Below, piece by piece: positions 10,007 to 18,607 of a stretch of DNA of 64,000 nucleotides. The position numbers were made by a program, and so were the translations under genes. A model generated the notes under the pieces. That model searched no databases, was not told the DNA's origin, and worked only from the letters and a program-made list of their open reading frames with translations. Origin of the DNA: Pseudomonas nicosulfuronedens (GTDB lineage Bacteria; Pseudomonadota; Gammaproteobacteria; Pseudomonadales; Pseudomonadaceae); the NCBI RefSeq assembly GCF_005877905.1, contig NZ_SWDV01000023.1, positions 82,013 through 146,012 of the forward strand, given 5' to 3'. Positions within the stretch are counted from its first letter, which is position 1, and the number at the start of each line of letters is the position of its first letter.

Positions 10007-11131
10007 ATGCCCGTCCTCGCCAGCCCCTTCGCCCAGCTCGACCTGGTCCGCCACCCTGAACAGCGCGAAGACCCGCTGCAGGCCTTCGATGCGGCCGACG
10101 AGTACCTGCTCGCTCATCTGCACGAGCAAGGTGTCGGCGCGGACAGCCGCGTGCTGGTGCTCAACGACAGCTTCGGCGCCCTCGCCGCCAGCCTCGCGCC
10201 CCATGTGCGCCTGACCAGCAGCGGCGATTCGCACCTGGGCTTCATCGCCCTTGAGCGCAACCTCGAACGCAACGGCCTGGCCGAAGCGCCGCTCACCTTC
10301 GTCCCCGCCAGCGAAACCCCGCAAGGCCCGTTCGACCACGTACTGGTGCGCGTGCCCAAGACCCTGGCGCTGCTGGAAGAGCAGTTGATCCGCCTGCACG
10401 GCCAGCTCGCGCCCGGCGCGAAAGTGGTGGCCGCCGGCATGATCAAGCACCTGCCGCGCGCCGCCGGCGACCTGCTGGAAAAGTACATCGGCCCGATGCA
10501 GGCCTCGCTGGCGGTGAAGAAGGCCCGGCTGCTGGTGGCCAGCGCCGAGCAGCGCCCGGCCCCCGCCTCGCCCTACCCCAGCCGCTATCGCCTGGACAAG
10601 CCGGCCCTGACACTGGTCAACCACGCCAATGTGTTCTGCCGCGAGGGCCTGGACATCGGCACCCGTGCCTTCCTCCCGCACCTGCCGCAGATCCACCACG
10701 CCGTGCGCGCCGCCGACCTGGGCTGCGGCAACGGCGTGCTGGGCATCGCCTTCGCCCTGCTCAACCCGCAGGCCGAGCTGACGCTGGTGGACGAGTCGTA
10801 CATGGCGGTGCAGTCCGCCCAGGAAAACTGGCAGGCTGCCCTGGGCGAGCGCCCTGTGGATATCCGCCCCGACGACGGTCTCGCCGGCCAGGCTGCCGAC
10901 TCCCTGGACCTGGTCCTGTGCAATCCCCCCTTCCACCAGCAGCAGGTGGTCGGTGACTTCCTCGCCTGGCGCATGTTCCAGCAGGCCCGCGCGGCGCTGG
11001 TCACCGGCGGCGAGCTGTGGATCGTCGGCAACCGCCACCTGGGCTATCACGCCAAGCTCAAGCGCTTGTTCCGCGGCGTCGAGCAGGTGGCGGCAAATCC
11101 GAAATTCGTGGTGCTGAAAGCGACCAAATAA
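10007..11131 (+). CDS. rlmG: 23S rRNA (guanine-N2)-methyltransferase RlmG
   Basis: RlmG methylates G1835 of 23S rRNA with S-adenosylmethionine. The 374-residue protein has the two-part RsmC/RlmG architecture: an N-terminal degenerate methyltransferase-like half (residues 1 to about 185) and a catalytic C-terminal half with the SAM-binding DLGCGNGVLGIA motif and the base-amine methylation motif NPPFHQ. The length is close to the E. coli enzyme (378). The ATG at 10007 fits the family N-terminus; 29 extra upstream codons do not. It may be co-transcribed with the hydrolase 65 bases downstream. Confidence 0.94.
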   Translation: MPVLASPFAQLDLVRHPEQREDPLQAFDAADEYLLAHLHEQGVGADSRVLVLNDSFGALAASLAPHVRLTSSGDSHLGFIALERNLERNGLAEAPLTFVPASETPQGPFDHVLVRVPKTLALLEEQLIRLHGQLAPGAKVVAAGMIKHLPRAAGDLLEKYIGPMQASLAVKKARLLVASAEQRPAPASPYPSRYRLDKPALTLVNHANVFCREGLDIGTRAFLPHLPQIHHAVRAADLGCGNGVLGIAFALLNPQAELTLVDESYMAVQSAQENWQAALGERPVDIRPDDGLAGQAADSLDLVLCNPPFHQQQVVGDFLAWRMFQQARAALVTGGELWIVGNRHLGYHAKLKRLFRGVEQVAANPKFVVLKATK

Positions 11132-11196
11132 GCCGCCGGGATTGCTCCGGGCGGCGCGCCGGAGCAGCATGGATCGCCCCCACCCGGATGCGCGCC

Positions 11197-12060
11197 ATGA
11201 CTGCACAAGAAGCCGCCCCACTCTCACCGGAACCGATCCGCACCGCCGACGGTGTCGATCTCGCCCTGCGCCGAGTAGGCCCGGCGGATGGCGTACCGGT
11301 AGTGCTGACCCATGGCACCTTCTCCAATCACCGCAGTTGCCTGGGGCTGGCCAATTACCTGGCCAGCCAGGGCTTCGCCTGCTGGCTGTTCGACTGGCGC
11401 GGGCATGGCGACAGCGGGCGCAACGACTTCCTGCATAGCTTCGACGACGTGGCCGAGCAGGATGTGCCAGCGATTCTCGACGCGGTGAGCCAGCGCACCG
11501 GACAGACGGCGCTGCACTGGGTCGGCCATTCCGGTGGCGGGCTGATCGTCTCGATGTGGGCGGCGCGTCATCCGGCACTGGCAAAGCGCCGGTTGCGTTC
11601 ACTGGTGCTGATCGGCTCCCAGGCCACGGCGGCCGGGACCAGCCCGCGACACTGGCTGGCGCTCCGGGCGTTCGACTGGATGCTGCGCTGGCGACGCATC
11701 GCGCCCAGCCGCGCCAAGTCTGTCGGCCCCGAGGCCGAGAGCGCCCGACTGATGCGCCAGTGGTGCCAGTGGAATTTCCGTCGACGTTTCGATTCGCTGG
11801 ACGACTTCGACTACATGGCCGGGCTGGGCAGCATCGAGCTGCCGGTGCTGGGCGTGGCAGGCAGCGGCGATACCTTCATCGCGCCAATCGCGGGGTGCGC
11901 GGCGCTGGTGAATGCCTTTGGCGGGACAGAAGCGACGCTGGAGCTGTTCGGGCTGGCGACCGGCGCGCGGGAGGATTACAGCCACAATCGCCTGCTGCTG
12001 TCGCGCAATGCCAGCCTGGAAGTCTGGCCGCGCATTGCGCAGTGGCTGGGGCAACGCTGA
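11197..12060 (+). CDS. Alpha/beta-hydrolase family protein
   Basis: This 287-residue cytoplasmic protein has a complete alpha/beta-hydrolase triad: a nucleophilic serine in VGHSGGGLIV, a likely acidic residue in AGSGDTFIAP, and a histidine in DYSHNRLLL near the C-terminus. The oxyanion-region HGTFSNHR motif is also present. Substrate cannot be predicted; ester or lipase-like activity is most likely. The ATG at 11197 was preferred; an in-frame ATG at 11188 adds three residues. It follows rlmG in the same direction, and a pair of REP elements after the stop separates it from the convergent mocA-like gene. Confidence 0.82.
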   Translation: MTAQEAAPLSPEPIRTADGVDLALRRVGPADGVPVVLTHGTFSNHRSCLGLANYLASQGFACWLFDWRGHGDSGRNDFLHSFDDVAEQDVPAILDAVSQRTGQTALHWVGHSGGGLIVSMWAARHPALAKRRLRSLVLIGSQATAAGTSPRHWLALRAFDWMLRWRRIAPSRAKSVGPEAESARLMRQWCQWNFRRRFDSLDDFDYMAGLGSIELPVLGVAGSGDTFIAPIAGCAALVNAFGGTEATLELFGLATGAREDYSHNRLLLSRNASLEVWPRIAQWLGQR

Positions 12061-12084
12061 AGCCTTGTGGCTGAGTGCCGCCAG

Positions 12085-12157
12085 GGTTCGCGAGCAAGCT
12101 CGCTCCTACAAAGAGCACCACGGCGCCAGCCTGTAGGAGCGAGCTTGCTCACGAACC
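12085..12157. repeat. Inverted pair of REP elements
   Basis: Two copies of the GTAGGAGCGAGCTTGCTCGCGAA family face each other (12085-12112 and 12132-12157) with about 20 bases between them. They lie between the convergent hydrolase and mocA-like genes, the usual place for such pairs. Confidence 0.9.
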
Positions 12158-12159
12158 TG

Positions 12160-12726
12160 TCAGGAGCGCAGGGCGTCAGGGGTATCGACGTCGCGCAGCA
12201 CGCCAGCGTCGGCAACGTCCAGGGTGATGCAGTGATCGCGATGCGCCTGAACCAAAGCTCGGGCGCCTTCGTCGCCAGTGAGTTGGGTCAACGCCGGCCA
12301 GAACTCGCGACCGAACAACACGGGATGGCCGCGCTGGCCATCGTGAAGCGGGAAGAGAATGGTCGAGGGACTGGCCGCTTCCGTTAACGCACGCAAGGTT
12401 TGCGGGGCGATCCACGGCATGTCGCCCAGCAGGATGGCGACCGCCTCTGCCTGAGAGTCGTTCAGCGACGCCGCGCCGGCCGCCAGGCTGTGCCCCATAC
12501 CGAGCGCCGCGTCCGTGCTGTGGATAACCCGGCAGCCGGCGGGCAGGTCGAAATCCTCGGCCCGCTCGCCGTCACGCAGCACCACCCGGACTTCATCGAA
12601 CACCACCTGCGCGCGTTCGACGCATTGCGCCAGCAGGCTGCGCCCATCTGGCAGGATCGCGCGGCGCTTGTCCGCGCCGAAGCGCAAGCCCTGACCGGCG
12701 GCCAGGACCAGCGCCACGACCGTCAC
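12160..12726 (-). CDS. mocA: MobA/MocA-like molybdenum cofactor nucleotidyltransferase
   Basis: MocA-type enzymes transfer CMP to molybdopterin, producing the cytosine dinucleotide cofactor used by xanthine-oxidase-family enzymes. The 188-residue protein has the NTP-transferase signature LAAGQGLRFGADKR at the N-terminus and the metal-binding LLGDMPWI segment, then GHPVLFG. The start is a GTG at 12726 that overlaps the stop of the XdhC-like gene (GTGA), showing translational coupling. As the last gene of the molybdenum hydroxylase operon it most likely supplies cofactor to that enzyme. The symbol rests on context, because MobA and MocA are similar in sequence. Confidence 0.82.
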   Translation of the reverse strand: MTVVALVLAAGQGLRFGADKRRAILPDGRSLLAQCVERAQVVFDEVRVVLRDGERAEDFDLPAGCRVIHSTDAALGMGHSLAAGAASLNDSQAEAVAILLGDMPWIAPQTLRALTEAASPSTILFPLHDGQRGHPVLFGREFWPALTQLTGDEGARALVQAHRDHCITLDVADAGVLRDVDTPDALRS

Positions 12727-13694
12727 AGCGCCTCGCGGGCGATGCCGCTGCGGGTACGCAGGATGTCGGCGAGCACCGCCATGGCGATTTCCGCGGGTGT
12801 CTTGCTGCCCAGGTTGAGGCCGATGGGTGCGTGGATGCGCGCCAGTTCGGTCTCGCCCAGGCCACCGACGCGGTGCAGACGTTCGCGGCGTTTCTCGGAG
12901 GTGGTGCGCGAGCCCATCACGCCGATGTAGAAGGCCTCGGTGCGCACGGCTTCGAGCATGGCCAGGTCGTCGATCTTCGGATCATGGGTCAGCGCGACCA
13001 CGGCGGTGTCCGCATGGCAGCCACCGTTGGCAATGAAGATCGACGGCAGTTCACGGCGGATTTCGATGCCATCCAGCACCACGCCATCCAGCGCCTCTTC
13101 GCGGGGATCGCAGAGGATCACCTCGAAGCCCAGGCCCTTACCGAATTCCGCGCAGAAATGCGCGACGCTGGAGTAGCCCGCCAGCAGCAAGCGCTGCGCA
13201 GCGCCAACGCGCAGATACACACGGGCTTCGTCGCGCTCGACCCGCGGGCCGTGCTCGTGGTCGTCGCTCAGGCGGCGGCTGCCGTCCTGCAGGCTCACTT
13301 CGCGCAGCAGGCGGCGCTGGCCGAGCAGTGCCGATTCCAGCTCCCGCAGGTGGGCCTGCACGTCGCAATCGGGCGCGAGGTTTTCCACCAGCACGTCGAG
13401 GATGCCGCCGCAGGGTAGGCGGATATTGCTGCGGGTGTCGGTGCCGTCGCCGTAGCGCACAACGACCACCGGTTCGCTGAACTCGCCCTCGGCGACACGT
13501 TCGAGGAAGTCATCCTCGACGCAGCCGCCGGACAGCGACCCCACCCACTGGCCGCTGGCGTTGACCGCCAGCAGCGAGCCCGGCGCGCGAGGCGCCGAGC
13601 CGTAGGTGAAAAGCACGCTGCACAGCCACACACGCTGGCCGGCGTTGGACCACTGGAGCGCCTGCCGGACTACTTGCAGATCGAGATGCTGCAC
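12723..13694 (-). CDS. XdhC/CoxF-family molybdenum enzyme maturation factor
   Basis: XdhC proteins bind molybdenum cofactor and protect or insert it, with its sulfido ligand, into xanthine-oxidase-family enzymes. This 323-residue protein has the N-terminal XdhC/CoxI domain (GSAPRAPGSLLAVNASGQWVG, then GSLSGGCVEDDF) and a C-terminal Rossmann-type domain (LLLAGYSSVAHFCAEFGKGLG, then YIGVMGSRTTSEKRRERL). The start is GTG at 13694, preceded by GGAG, three bases after the cytochrome stop. It sits inside the molybdenum hydroxylase operon and should mature the large subunit before Tat export. Confidence 0.9.
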   Translation of the reverse strand: MQHLDLQVVRQALQWSNAGQRVWLCSVLFTYGSAPRAPGSLLAVNASGQWVGSLSGGCVEDDFLERVAEGEFSEPVVVVRYGDGTDTRSNIRLPCGGILDVLVENLAPDCDVQAHLRELESALLGQRRLLREVSLQDGSRRLSDDHEHGPRVERDEARVYLRVGAAQRLLLAGYSSVAHFCAEFGKGLGFEVILCDPREEALDGVVLDGIEIRRELPSIFIANGGCHADTAVVALTHDPKIDDLAMLEAVRTEAFYIGVMGSRTTSEKRRERLHRVGGLGETELARIHAPIGLNLGSKTPAEIAMAVLADILRTRSGIAREAL

Positions 13695-13697
13695 GAC

Positions 13698-14909
13698 TCA
13701 CTCCGCTTTGAGTTGAGCGACCTGTTGTACGCCCATGTCACCCGGCAAGCCACCCCAGGCCTGACGCAGGTAGTTGATCAGGTCGGTGAGCTGCTCGTCA
13801 CTGAGCTTGCCGGCGAAGCCCGGCATCGGCTGCATGCGCTCGAAACCGGTGAACTGCTGCTCGCGGATGCCCTCGACGATGACCTTGGCCAGGTTGCGCG
13901 AATCGGCCAGGCGCAGGGTGGTGTTGCCCTGCATGGCCACGGCAATGTGCGGCTTGCCCTCGCCGTCGTTGCCGTGACAGCCGGCGCAGACGTTGAGGTA
14001 CTGCTGGCGCCCGCGCTTGGCGCTGTCGCTGAGCTTGTCCTCGGCGACGGCCTGGACCACCTTGGCCTGCGGTGGCTGATCGCCCAGCAGGTAGGTGGAC
14101 ATGGCGGCCAGGTCCTGGTCACCCAGGTGCTGGGTGCTCAGGTGCATCACCGGGAACATCTCGTTGAACATGCTGCCCTGCGGGCTCATGCCGTGCTTGA
14201 GGAAGCCGGTGAGGTCGGCGCTGGTCCAACCGCGCTCGGCCAGATCCTGGGCCAGCAGGCTCGGGGCGCTGTAGCCGTTGAGCAGGCCGCCGGTGAGGCG
14301 CTTGTCCTGCTCCAGGGCGCCGATCTGGTTGCGCGGGGTGTGGCACTCGCCGCAGTGGCCGAGCACTTCCACCAGGTACTGGCCACGCTTGTACGCGTCG
14401 CTCTTGCCCTCGGTGCTTTCCAGCTGGACGCTCTTGCCGTACAGCATGTTCCAGCCGGTCAGGCCCAGGCGCACGTTGAACGGGAAGCTCAGGCTGGTTT
14501 CCGGAGCGGCGCGGTGCACCGGCGTCTGACTCATCAGGTAGGCGTAGAGGGCATCGCTGTCCTCGCGCTTGATGAGGTGGTACGAGGTGTACGGCATGGC
14601 CGGGTAGAGATTGGCGCCATCCTTGCGCTTACCCTCGGTGAGGGCGGCGAAGAACTCGTCGGCGCTGTAGTTGCCGATGCCGAAATCCTTGTCCGGGGTG
14701 ATGTTGCTGCCGTAGATGGTGCCGAACGGCGAGTGGATCGGCAGACCGCCGGCGAACGGCGCGCCGCCCTCGGCGGTGTGGCAGGCCATGCAGTCGGCGG
14801 CACGGGAGACGTATTCGCCGCGCTTGATCAGGTCCTGGTCGGCAGCTTGTGCGCTGAGCGCCAGGCCGAGGCCGGCAGCCAGCGCGAGGCCGGAAAGAAT
14901 GCGCTGCAT
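13698..14909 (-). CDS. Tri-haem cytochrome c subunit of the molybdenum hydroxylase
   Basis: This exported cytochrome probably takes electrons from the 2Fe-2S subunit and passes them to the respiratory chain. The 403-residue protein has a Sec signal peptide (about residues 1-22) and three CxxCH haem sites: CMACH at 40-44, CGECH at 186-190 and CAGCH at 308-312. This is the architecture of cytochrome subunits of membrane-bound alcohol and aldehyde dehydrogenases. The ATG at 14909 has a strong AAGGAGGG site and lies two bases after the stop of the 2Fe-2S gene. A longer frame to 15116 lacks a signal peptide. Confidence 0.93.
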   Translation of the reverse strand: MQRILSGLALAAGLGLALSAQAADQDLIKRGEYVSRAADCMACHTAEGGAPFAGGLPIHSPFGTIYGSNITPDKDFGIGNYSADEFFAALTEGKRKDGANLYPAMPYTSYHLIKREDSDALYAYLMSQTPVHRAAPETSLSFPFNVRLGLTGWNMLYGKSVQLESTEGKSDAYKRGQYLVEVLGHCGECHTPRNQIGALEQDKRLTGGLLNGYSAPSLLAQDLAERGWTSADLTGFLKHGMSPQGSMFNEMFPVMHLSTQHLGDQDLAAMSTYLLGDQPPQAKVVQAVAEDKLSDSAKRGRQQYLNVCAGCHGNDGEGKPHIAVAMQGNTTLRLADSRNLAKVIVEGIREQQFTGFERMQPMPGFAGKLSDEQLTDLINYLRQAWGGLPGDMGVQQVAQLKAE

Positions 14910-14911
14910 GC

Positions 14912-15451
14912 TTAGCCCTCCTTGACCAGGCCGAGATCGGTCAGCACTTCGCGGGTGGCGTCGTAGTAACGCACATACCCGGTGCAGCGACAGATGTGGT
15001 GGCCGAGGCTCGCTTCGATGGTCGATTCCAGCTCGCTCTTCTTCAGCGGCTGGCGCTGGGCCTTCTCCACCAGCACGGTGGCGGCGTTGACGAAGCCCGG
15101 TGCGCAGTAGCTGCACTGGAAGGCGAAGCGGTCGACGAACTTCTGCTGGATCGGGTTCAGCTCCTTCACCGAACCGTCTTCCTCACGCTTGGCGTGGCCT
15201 TCGATGGTGCGCACCTTCTTGCCTTCGAAGTAGTGCGCGCCGGTGATGCAGGTGCGTACTTCCTCGCTGGTGCCGTCGGGGTTGTCGACGATCACCACGC
15301 AGGCGTGGCAGATGCCCTGGCCGCAGCCCAGGCGTGAGCCGGTGAGGTTCTGGTATTCGTGCAGGTAGTCGATCATCGGCAGGTCCTCGGGAACCTCGAC
15401 CGGACCGACGGTTTGACCATTCAGGGTCAGGTTGAGCGGACGGTTAGCCAT
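14912..15451 (-). CDS. (2Fe-2S)-binding subunit of a xanthine-oxidase-family dehydrogenase
   Basis: This 179-residue subunit carries two 2Fe-2S clusters that move electrons from the molybdenum site to the cytochrome. The plant-ferredoxin-type cluster uses C43, C48, C51 and C68 (CGQGICHAC...RTC); the second uses C113, C116, C154 and C156 (CSYCAPGF...CRCTGY). The order matches IorA, NicA and CoxS proteins. It has no signal peptide, so it presumably travels with the Tat-tagged large subunit. It overlaps the large-subunit gene by 8 bases and is followed two bases later by the cytochrome. Confidence 0.94.
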   Translation of the reverse strand: MANRPLNLTLNGQTVGPVEVPEDLPMIDYLHEYQNLTGSRLGCGQGICHACVVIVDNPDGTSEEVRTCITGAHYFEGKKVRTIEGHAKREEDGSVKELNPIQQKFVDRFAFQCSYCAPGFVNAATVLVEKAQRQPLKKSELESTIEASLGHHICRCTGYVRYYDATREVLTDLGLVKEG

Positions 15452-18275
15452 TGAGGGCCTCCTTGATGCGAGCGGGGGTGATGGGCAGGTCGCGGACGCG
15501 CTTGCCGATGGCGTGGGCCACGGCGTTGCTGATGGCGCCGACCACCGGGATCATCACCACTTCGGCGATGCCCTTGGACGGGTCGCTGGGCGAGAGCGGC
15601 GGAAGGATTTCCGAGCTCTGCTGCCAGACGGCCACGTCTTTCGCCTTCGGGAGACGGTAGCGGTTGAAGTTCCAGTCGCCCTCGCCCGGGCCACCCTCGT
15701 ACAGCGGCATGTCTTCGAGCAGCGCATGGCCGATACCCATGGCAGTGCCGCCCTCGATCTGGCCTTTCACCAGCTCCGGCACCAGGACGCGGCCGCACTC
15801 GATCCAGCTGTGGTGGTTGAGCACGCTGACCTCGCCGTTGCCCTTGTTCACCTTCAACTCGACGATGGTCGCTACCGGGCTGTAGTAGGTCACGGCAGCG
15901 TTGTTCAGCTGCACCGGCGGATAGGCCACGTTCTGGCGATCCAGCAGGTGGAAACCGGCGCTGCTCATCTGCGCTTTCTTCACACCCGGTGCGCCGTCGC
16001 CGTATTTCACGGCCAGGGCGTCCAGGGGCAGGCGATCGCGTACGCCGTCGATGACGAAATCACACTCCGCCCAGCTCCAGCGGTTGAAACCGTGGACGGT
16101 GGCACCGGTGACCAGGCCTTTTTCGTGAGCGACCTGGGCCAGCTCGGCGAACGACAGCGGCTGCAGGCCGTTGGCGGTGAGCTTGCCGTCCACCCAGTGC
16201 GCGTCTTCGCGGCGCACCACCAGCGGGTTGGCCGCGCCGTTGAACGGGCCGCGGCGCCAGATTTCCAGGGCCGCCGGCCACAGGCCGTGGTTGAACAGCA
16301 CGCGTGCTGCTTCGCGGGTGGCGTGGCTGAAGTAGTAGGCCGAGTTGGTCGCCGACGACGCCGAGGCGTACTTGCCGACCCAGCGTGGGTTGCGCAGCTT
16401 CTCGTCCTGGGTCGGCTGGCTCATGGTGTAGGGGTCTTCGCCGCTGAGCAGCTGAAGTTCCGGCCACTCGGTTTCGGCGGTCTTCATCTCGTCCGCCGGC
16501 TTGCCGAGGAAGTCGGCCACCACCAGCGCCTGGGAGGTGGACATCCCGGTGCCGATCTCGATGCCGATGTGGCGCATGTGCACCTTGCCCTGTGCATCGA
16601 ACTCGATGCTCGCCATGGGCGCTTCGGAGCCAGTGCCGAAGTCCTTCTGGCAGATGGCGAAGCCAACGCCGTACCAGTGGTCCGGGTCCTTGGCGTCCAT
16701 CTCTTTCTTGCGTGCGTCGCGGGTCTTCCACCACTCGTGGGCGGCGGCCTTGTCGAGGATCTCGTGCAGGCGCAGGGCGCCGGCAGGAATCGCACCCTGG
16801 GTGTTCTTCATGCCCGACTTCAGCGCGTTGACGCGGCGCAGCTCGATGGCGTCTACACCCAGACGACCAGCGATCTCGTCCACCATCATCTCGGTAGCGG
16901 CCATGCTCTGCAGGGTGCCGTAGCCACGCATGGAACCGGCCTCGACGGCGCGGGAATGGTAGGCGGTCACCTGCAGGTCGTTCTGCGGCATGTAGTAGAT
17001 CGACTGCGCGGCGGTGGCGCCCACAGCGGCCACGGAGGGGCTGTAGTTGATGCGGCCGCCGCCGTCCACGCTCATCTCGGTGCGGAAGATCTTGAAGGTC
17101 ATGTCCTTCTTGTCCACCGCCAGCTGGTAACGGATGTCGAACGGGTGGCGCTTGATGCCGCTCTGGAACTGCTCGTAGCGGTCATTGGCCAGGCGCACCG
17201 GTACACCGTTGCCGTACAGCGCAGCCAGGGCCGCGTAGTAGACGAAGATGTTGTGGTCCTTGGAGCCGTAACCCACGGTGTAGCCGGGGTGCATGTTCAG
17301 CTTGGCCAGGCCGAAGCGCGACGGGGCGATCATGTGCGCCGTCTCGTAGGCTGCTTCGAACGGGCACTGGGTTGCGACCACGAAGTGCAGGGTCTTGCTC
17401 GCCGGGTCGTACCAGCCGTTGCCGTTGTCCGGCTCCAGGGCGGCCGGCTCGATGGAGGGGGTCTTGTAGCGCTCGTCGAAGACCAGCCAGTTCTCCGGCG
17501 GGTTTTCGATCTGGTCCTTGATCTTCTGCGCGTAGAACAGACCCTGCTCGGTGAGGTCACCGTGCTGGTTGGGCTGCTGGTTCCACACCGGTTTGCGCTC
17601 GCGGATCATCGGGAACAGGATCGAGTCCTTGAGACTGGAGAACTCGTCCGGATCGGCCGAAGTCGCGCCGCCGACACGCACGTAGCGGAAGCTGCCGTAG
17701 GGATCGCCCTGGTACAGCGGCGCCTGCGCGCCGTAGCGGATCGCCTTGTCGTTGAACTTCAGCTTCAGCTTGGCCTGACGGAAGCGCTCGAAGTCGTTCC
17801 AGATCAGGATGGCCACCGGGTGGCCGATGAACATCGGCACCTTGCCGCGCGGCAGCAGCGGATCCGGGGCATGGGCCTCGGGGAAGACGATGCCGTCCTT
17901 GTCCAGGTCCTCGGCAGTGACGATACGGTCGGGCTGAAGGTCCGCGCCCAGCCAGGCGAGGTCGATGCCGTCGAAGATGCGGTCGGCCTTGATGGTCTTG
18001 AGCAGCATGGCGTGACCCTGCTGCTGCGGCCAGCCGGGCATGTCCTTGGAACGGATGTCGCGGGCGAACACCTTGTTGCCGCAGACCTTGGACAGCGCGT
18101 CGTTACGGAAACGCGCCTTGCCGTCATGGCCCATCCACTGCTGGGGGGAGACGGTGACGGAGTTTTCCATCAGGGCAGCGAAGGCCCGGCTGCCGAGCGG
18201 CGCCATGGTCACGCTGACACCGGCAATCAGCCCGCCTTGCAGGAAGGCGCGCCGGGAAATATCACGGTTGGACAT
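15444..18275 (-). CDS. Tat-exported molybdopterin-binding large subunit (IorB/NicB/aldehyde dehydrogenase type)
   Basis: This 943-residue catalytic subunit belongs to the xanthine oxidase family, which hydroxylates aldehydes or N-heterocycles with water-derived oxygen. The N-terminus is a twin-arginine signal (NRDISRRAFLQGGLIAG), placing the folded enzyme in the periplasm. Molybdopterin-binding stretches include GSMRGYGTLQSMAATEMMVD, IGTGMSTSQALVV and GTAMGIGHALLED, and a likely catalytic glutamate lies in KGIAEVV near the C-terminus. No FAD subunit gene is present, so electrons should leave through the cytochrome c. It heads a five-gene operon. AGAGGA precedes the ATG at 18275. The substrate is unknown. 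Confidence 0.93.
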   Translation of the reverse strand: MSNRDISRRAFLQGGLIAGVSVTMAPLGSRAFAALMENSVTVSPQQWMGHDGKARFRNDALSKVCGNKVFARDIRSKDMPGWPQQQGHAMLLKTIKADRIFDGIDLAWLGADLQPDRIVTAEDLDKDGIVFPEAHAPDPLLPRGKVPMFIGHPVAILIWNDFERFRQAKLKLKFNDKAIRYGAQAPLYQGDPYGSFRYVRVGGATSADPDEFSSLKDSILFPMIRERKPVWNQQPNQHGDLTEQGLFYAQKIKDQIENPPENWLVFDERYKTPSIEPAALEPDNGNGWYDPASKTLHFVVATQCPFEAAYETAHMIAPSRFGLAKLNMHPGYTVGYGSKDHNIFVYYAALAALYGNGVPVRLANDRYEQFQSGIKRHPFDIRYQLAVDKKDMTFKIFRTEMSVDGGGRINYSPSVAAVGATAAQSIYYMPQNDLQVTAYHSRAVEAGSMRGYGTLQSMAATEMMVDEIAGRLGVDAIELRRVNALKSGMKNTQGAIPAGALRLHEILDKAAAHEWWKTRDARKKEMDAKDPDHWYGVGFAICQKDFGTGSEAPMASIEFDAQGKVHMRHIGIEIGTGMSTSQALVVADFLGKPADEMKTAETEWPELQLLSGEDPYTMSQPTQDEKLRNPRWVGKYASASSATNSAYYFSHATREAARVLFNHGLWPAALEIWRRGPFNGAANPLVVRREDAHWVDGKLTANGLQPLSFAELAQVAHEKGLVTGATVHGFNRWSWAECDFVIDGVRDRLPLDALAVKYGDGAPGVKKAQMSSAGFHLLDRQNVAYPPVQLNNAAVTYYSPVATIVELKVNKGNGEVSVLNHHSWIECGRVLVPELVKGQIEGGTAMGIGHALLEDMPLYEGGPGEGDWNFNRYRLPKAKDVAVWQQSSEILPPLSPSDPSKGIAEVVMIPVVGAISNAVAHAIGKRVRDLPITPARIKEALNG

Positions 18276-18607
18276 GGTTCATCCTCTGGACGGTGAAGGC
18301 CCGCCCATGTGGTTTTTTTCGGTGCTGGAGAGAGTTCGGAGGCCGCGGAATCGCGGGCGTCTCGGGGTTGGCGCCGGAGGAAGGATCCTGCAGTAAAACC
18401 TGACTCTTCTGTCAACTTTAACGCACCTCAATAGTGCGAAGCAAAGTCAATCGGGCAGCTTGTCGCGGCGATGAAAATTTTAGTCGACGGGTCGAGACTA
18501 TTCGCCAATAGCGCAATCCGCCGGCGACAAGCGGAAAAGTGTTACGCCGTGCTACGCTTCGCAGCCTTTGCTTAGCCCGCTAACGAACCCCCTCAGCGAA
18601 CCCCACC
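18276..18607. promoter_or_regulatory. Divergent intergenic region, molybdenum hydroxylase operon / MFS exporter
   Basis: This 332-base gap must hold the promoters of both divergent units. A short AT-richer patch lies near 18470-18485. I see no clear operator, terminator or small gene, and no regulator gene adjoins it. Confidence 0.35.

Noticed and set aside
15432..18296. 954-codon plus-strand frame opposite the molybdenum large subunit
   Set aside because: Length alone is not evidence at this GC content. The translation is low-complexity in character with no motif, while the opposite strand has a Tat signal and molybdopterin motifs.
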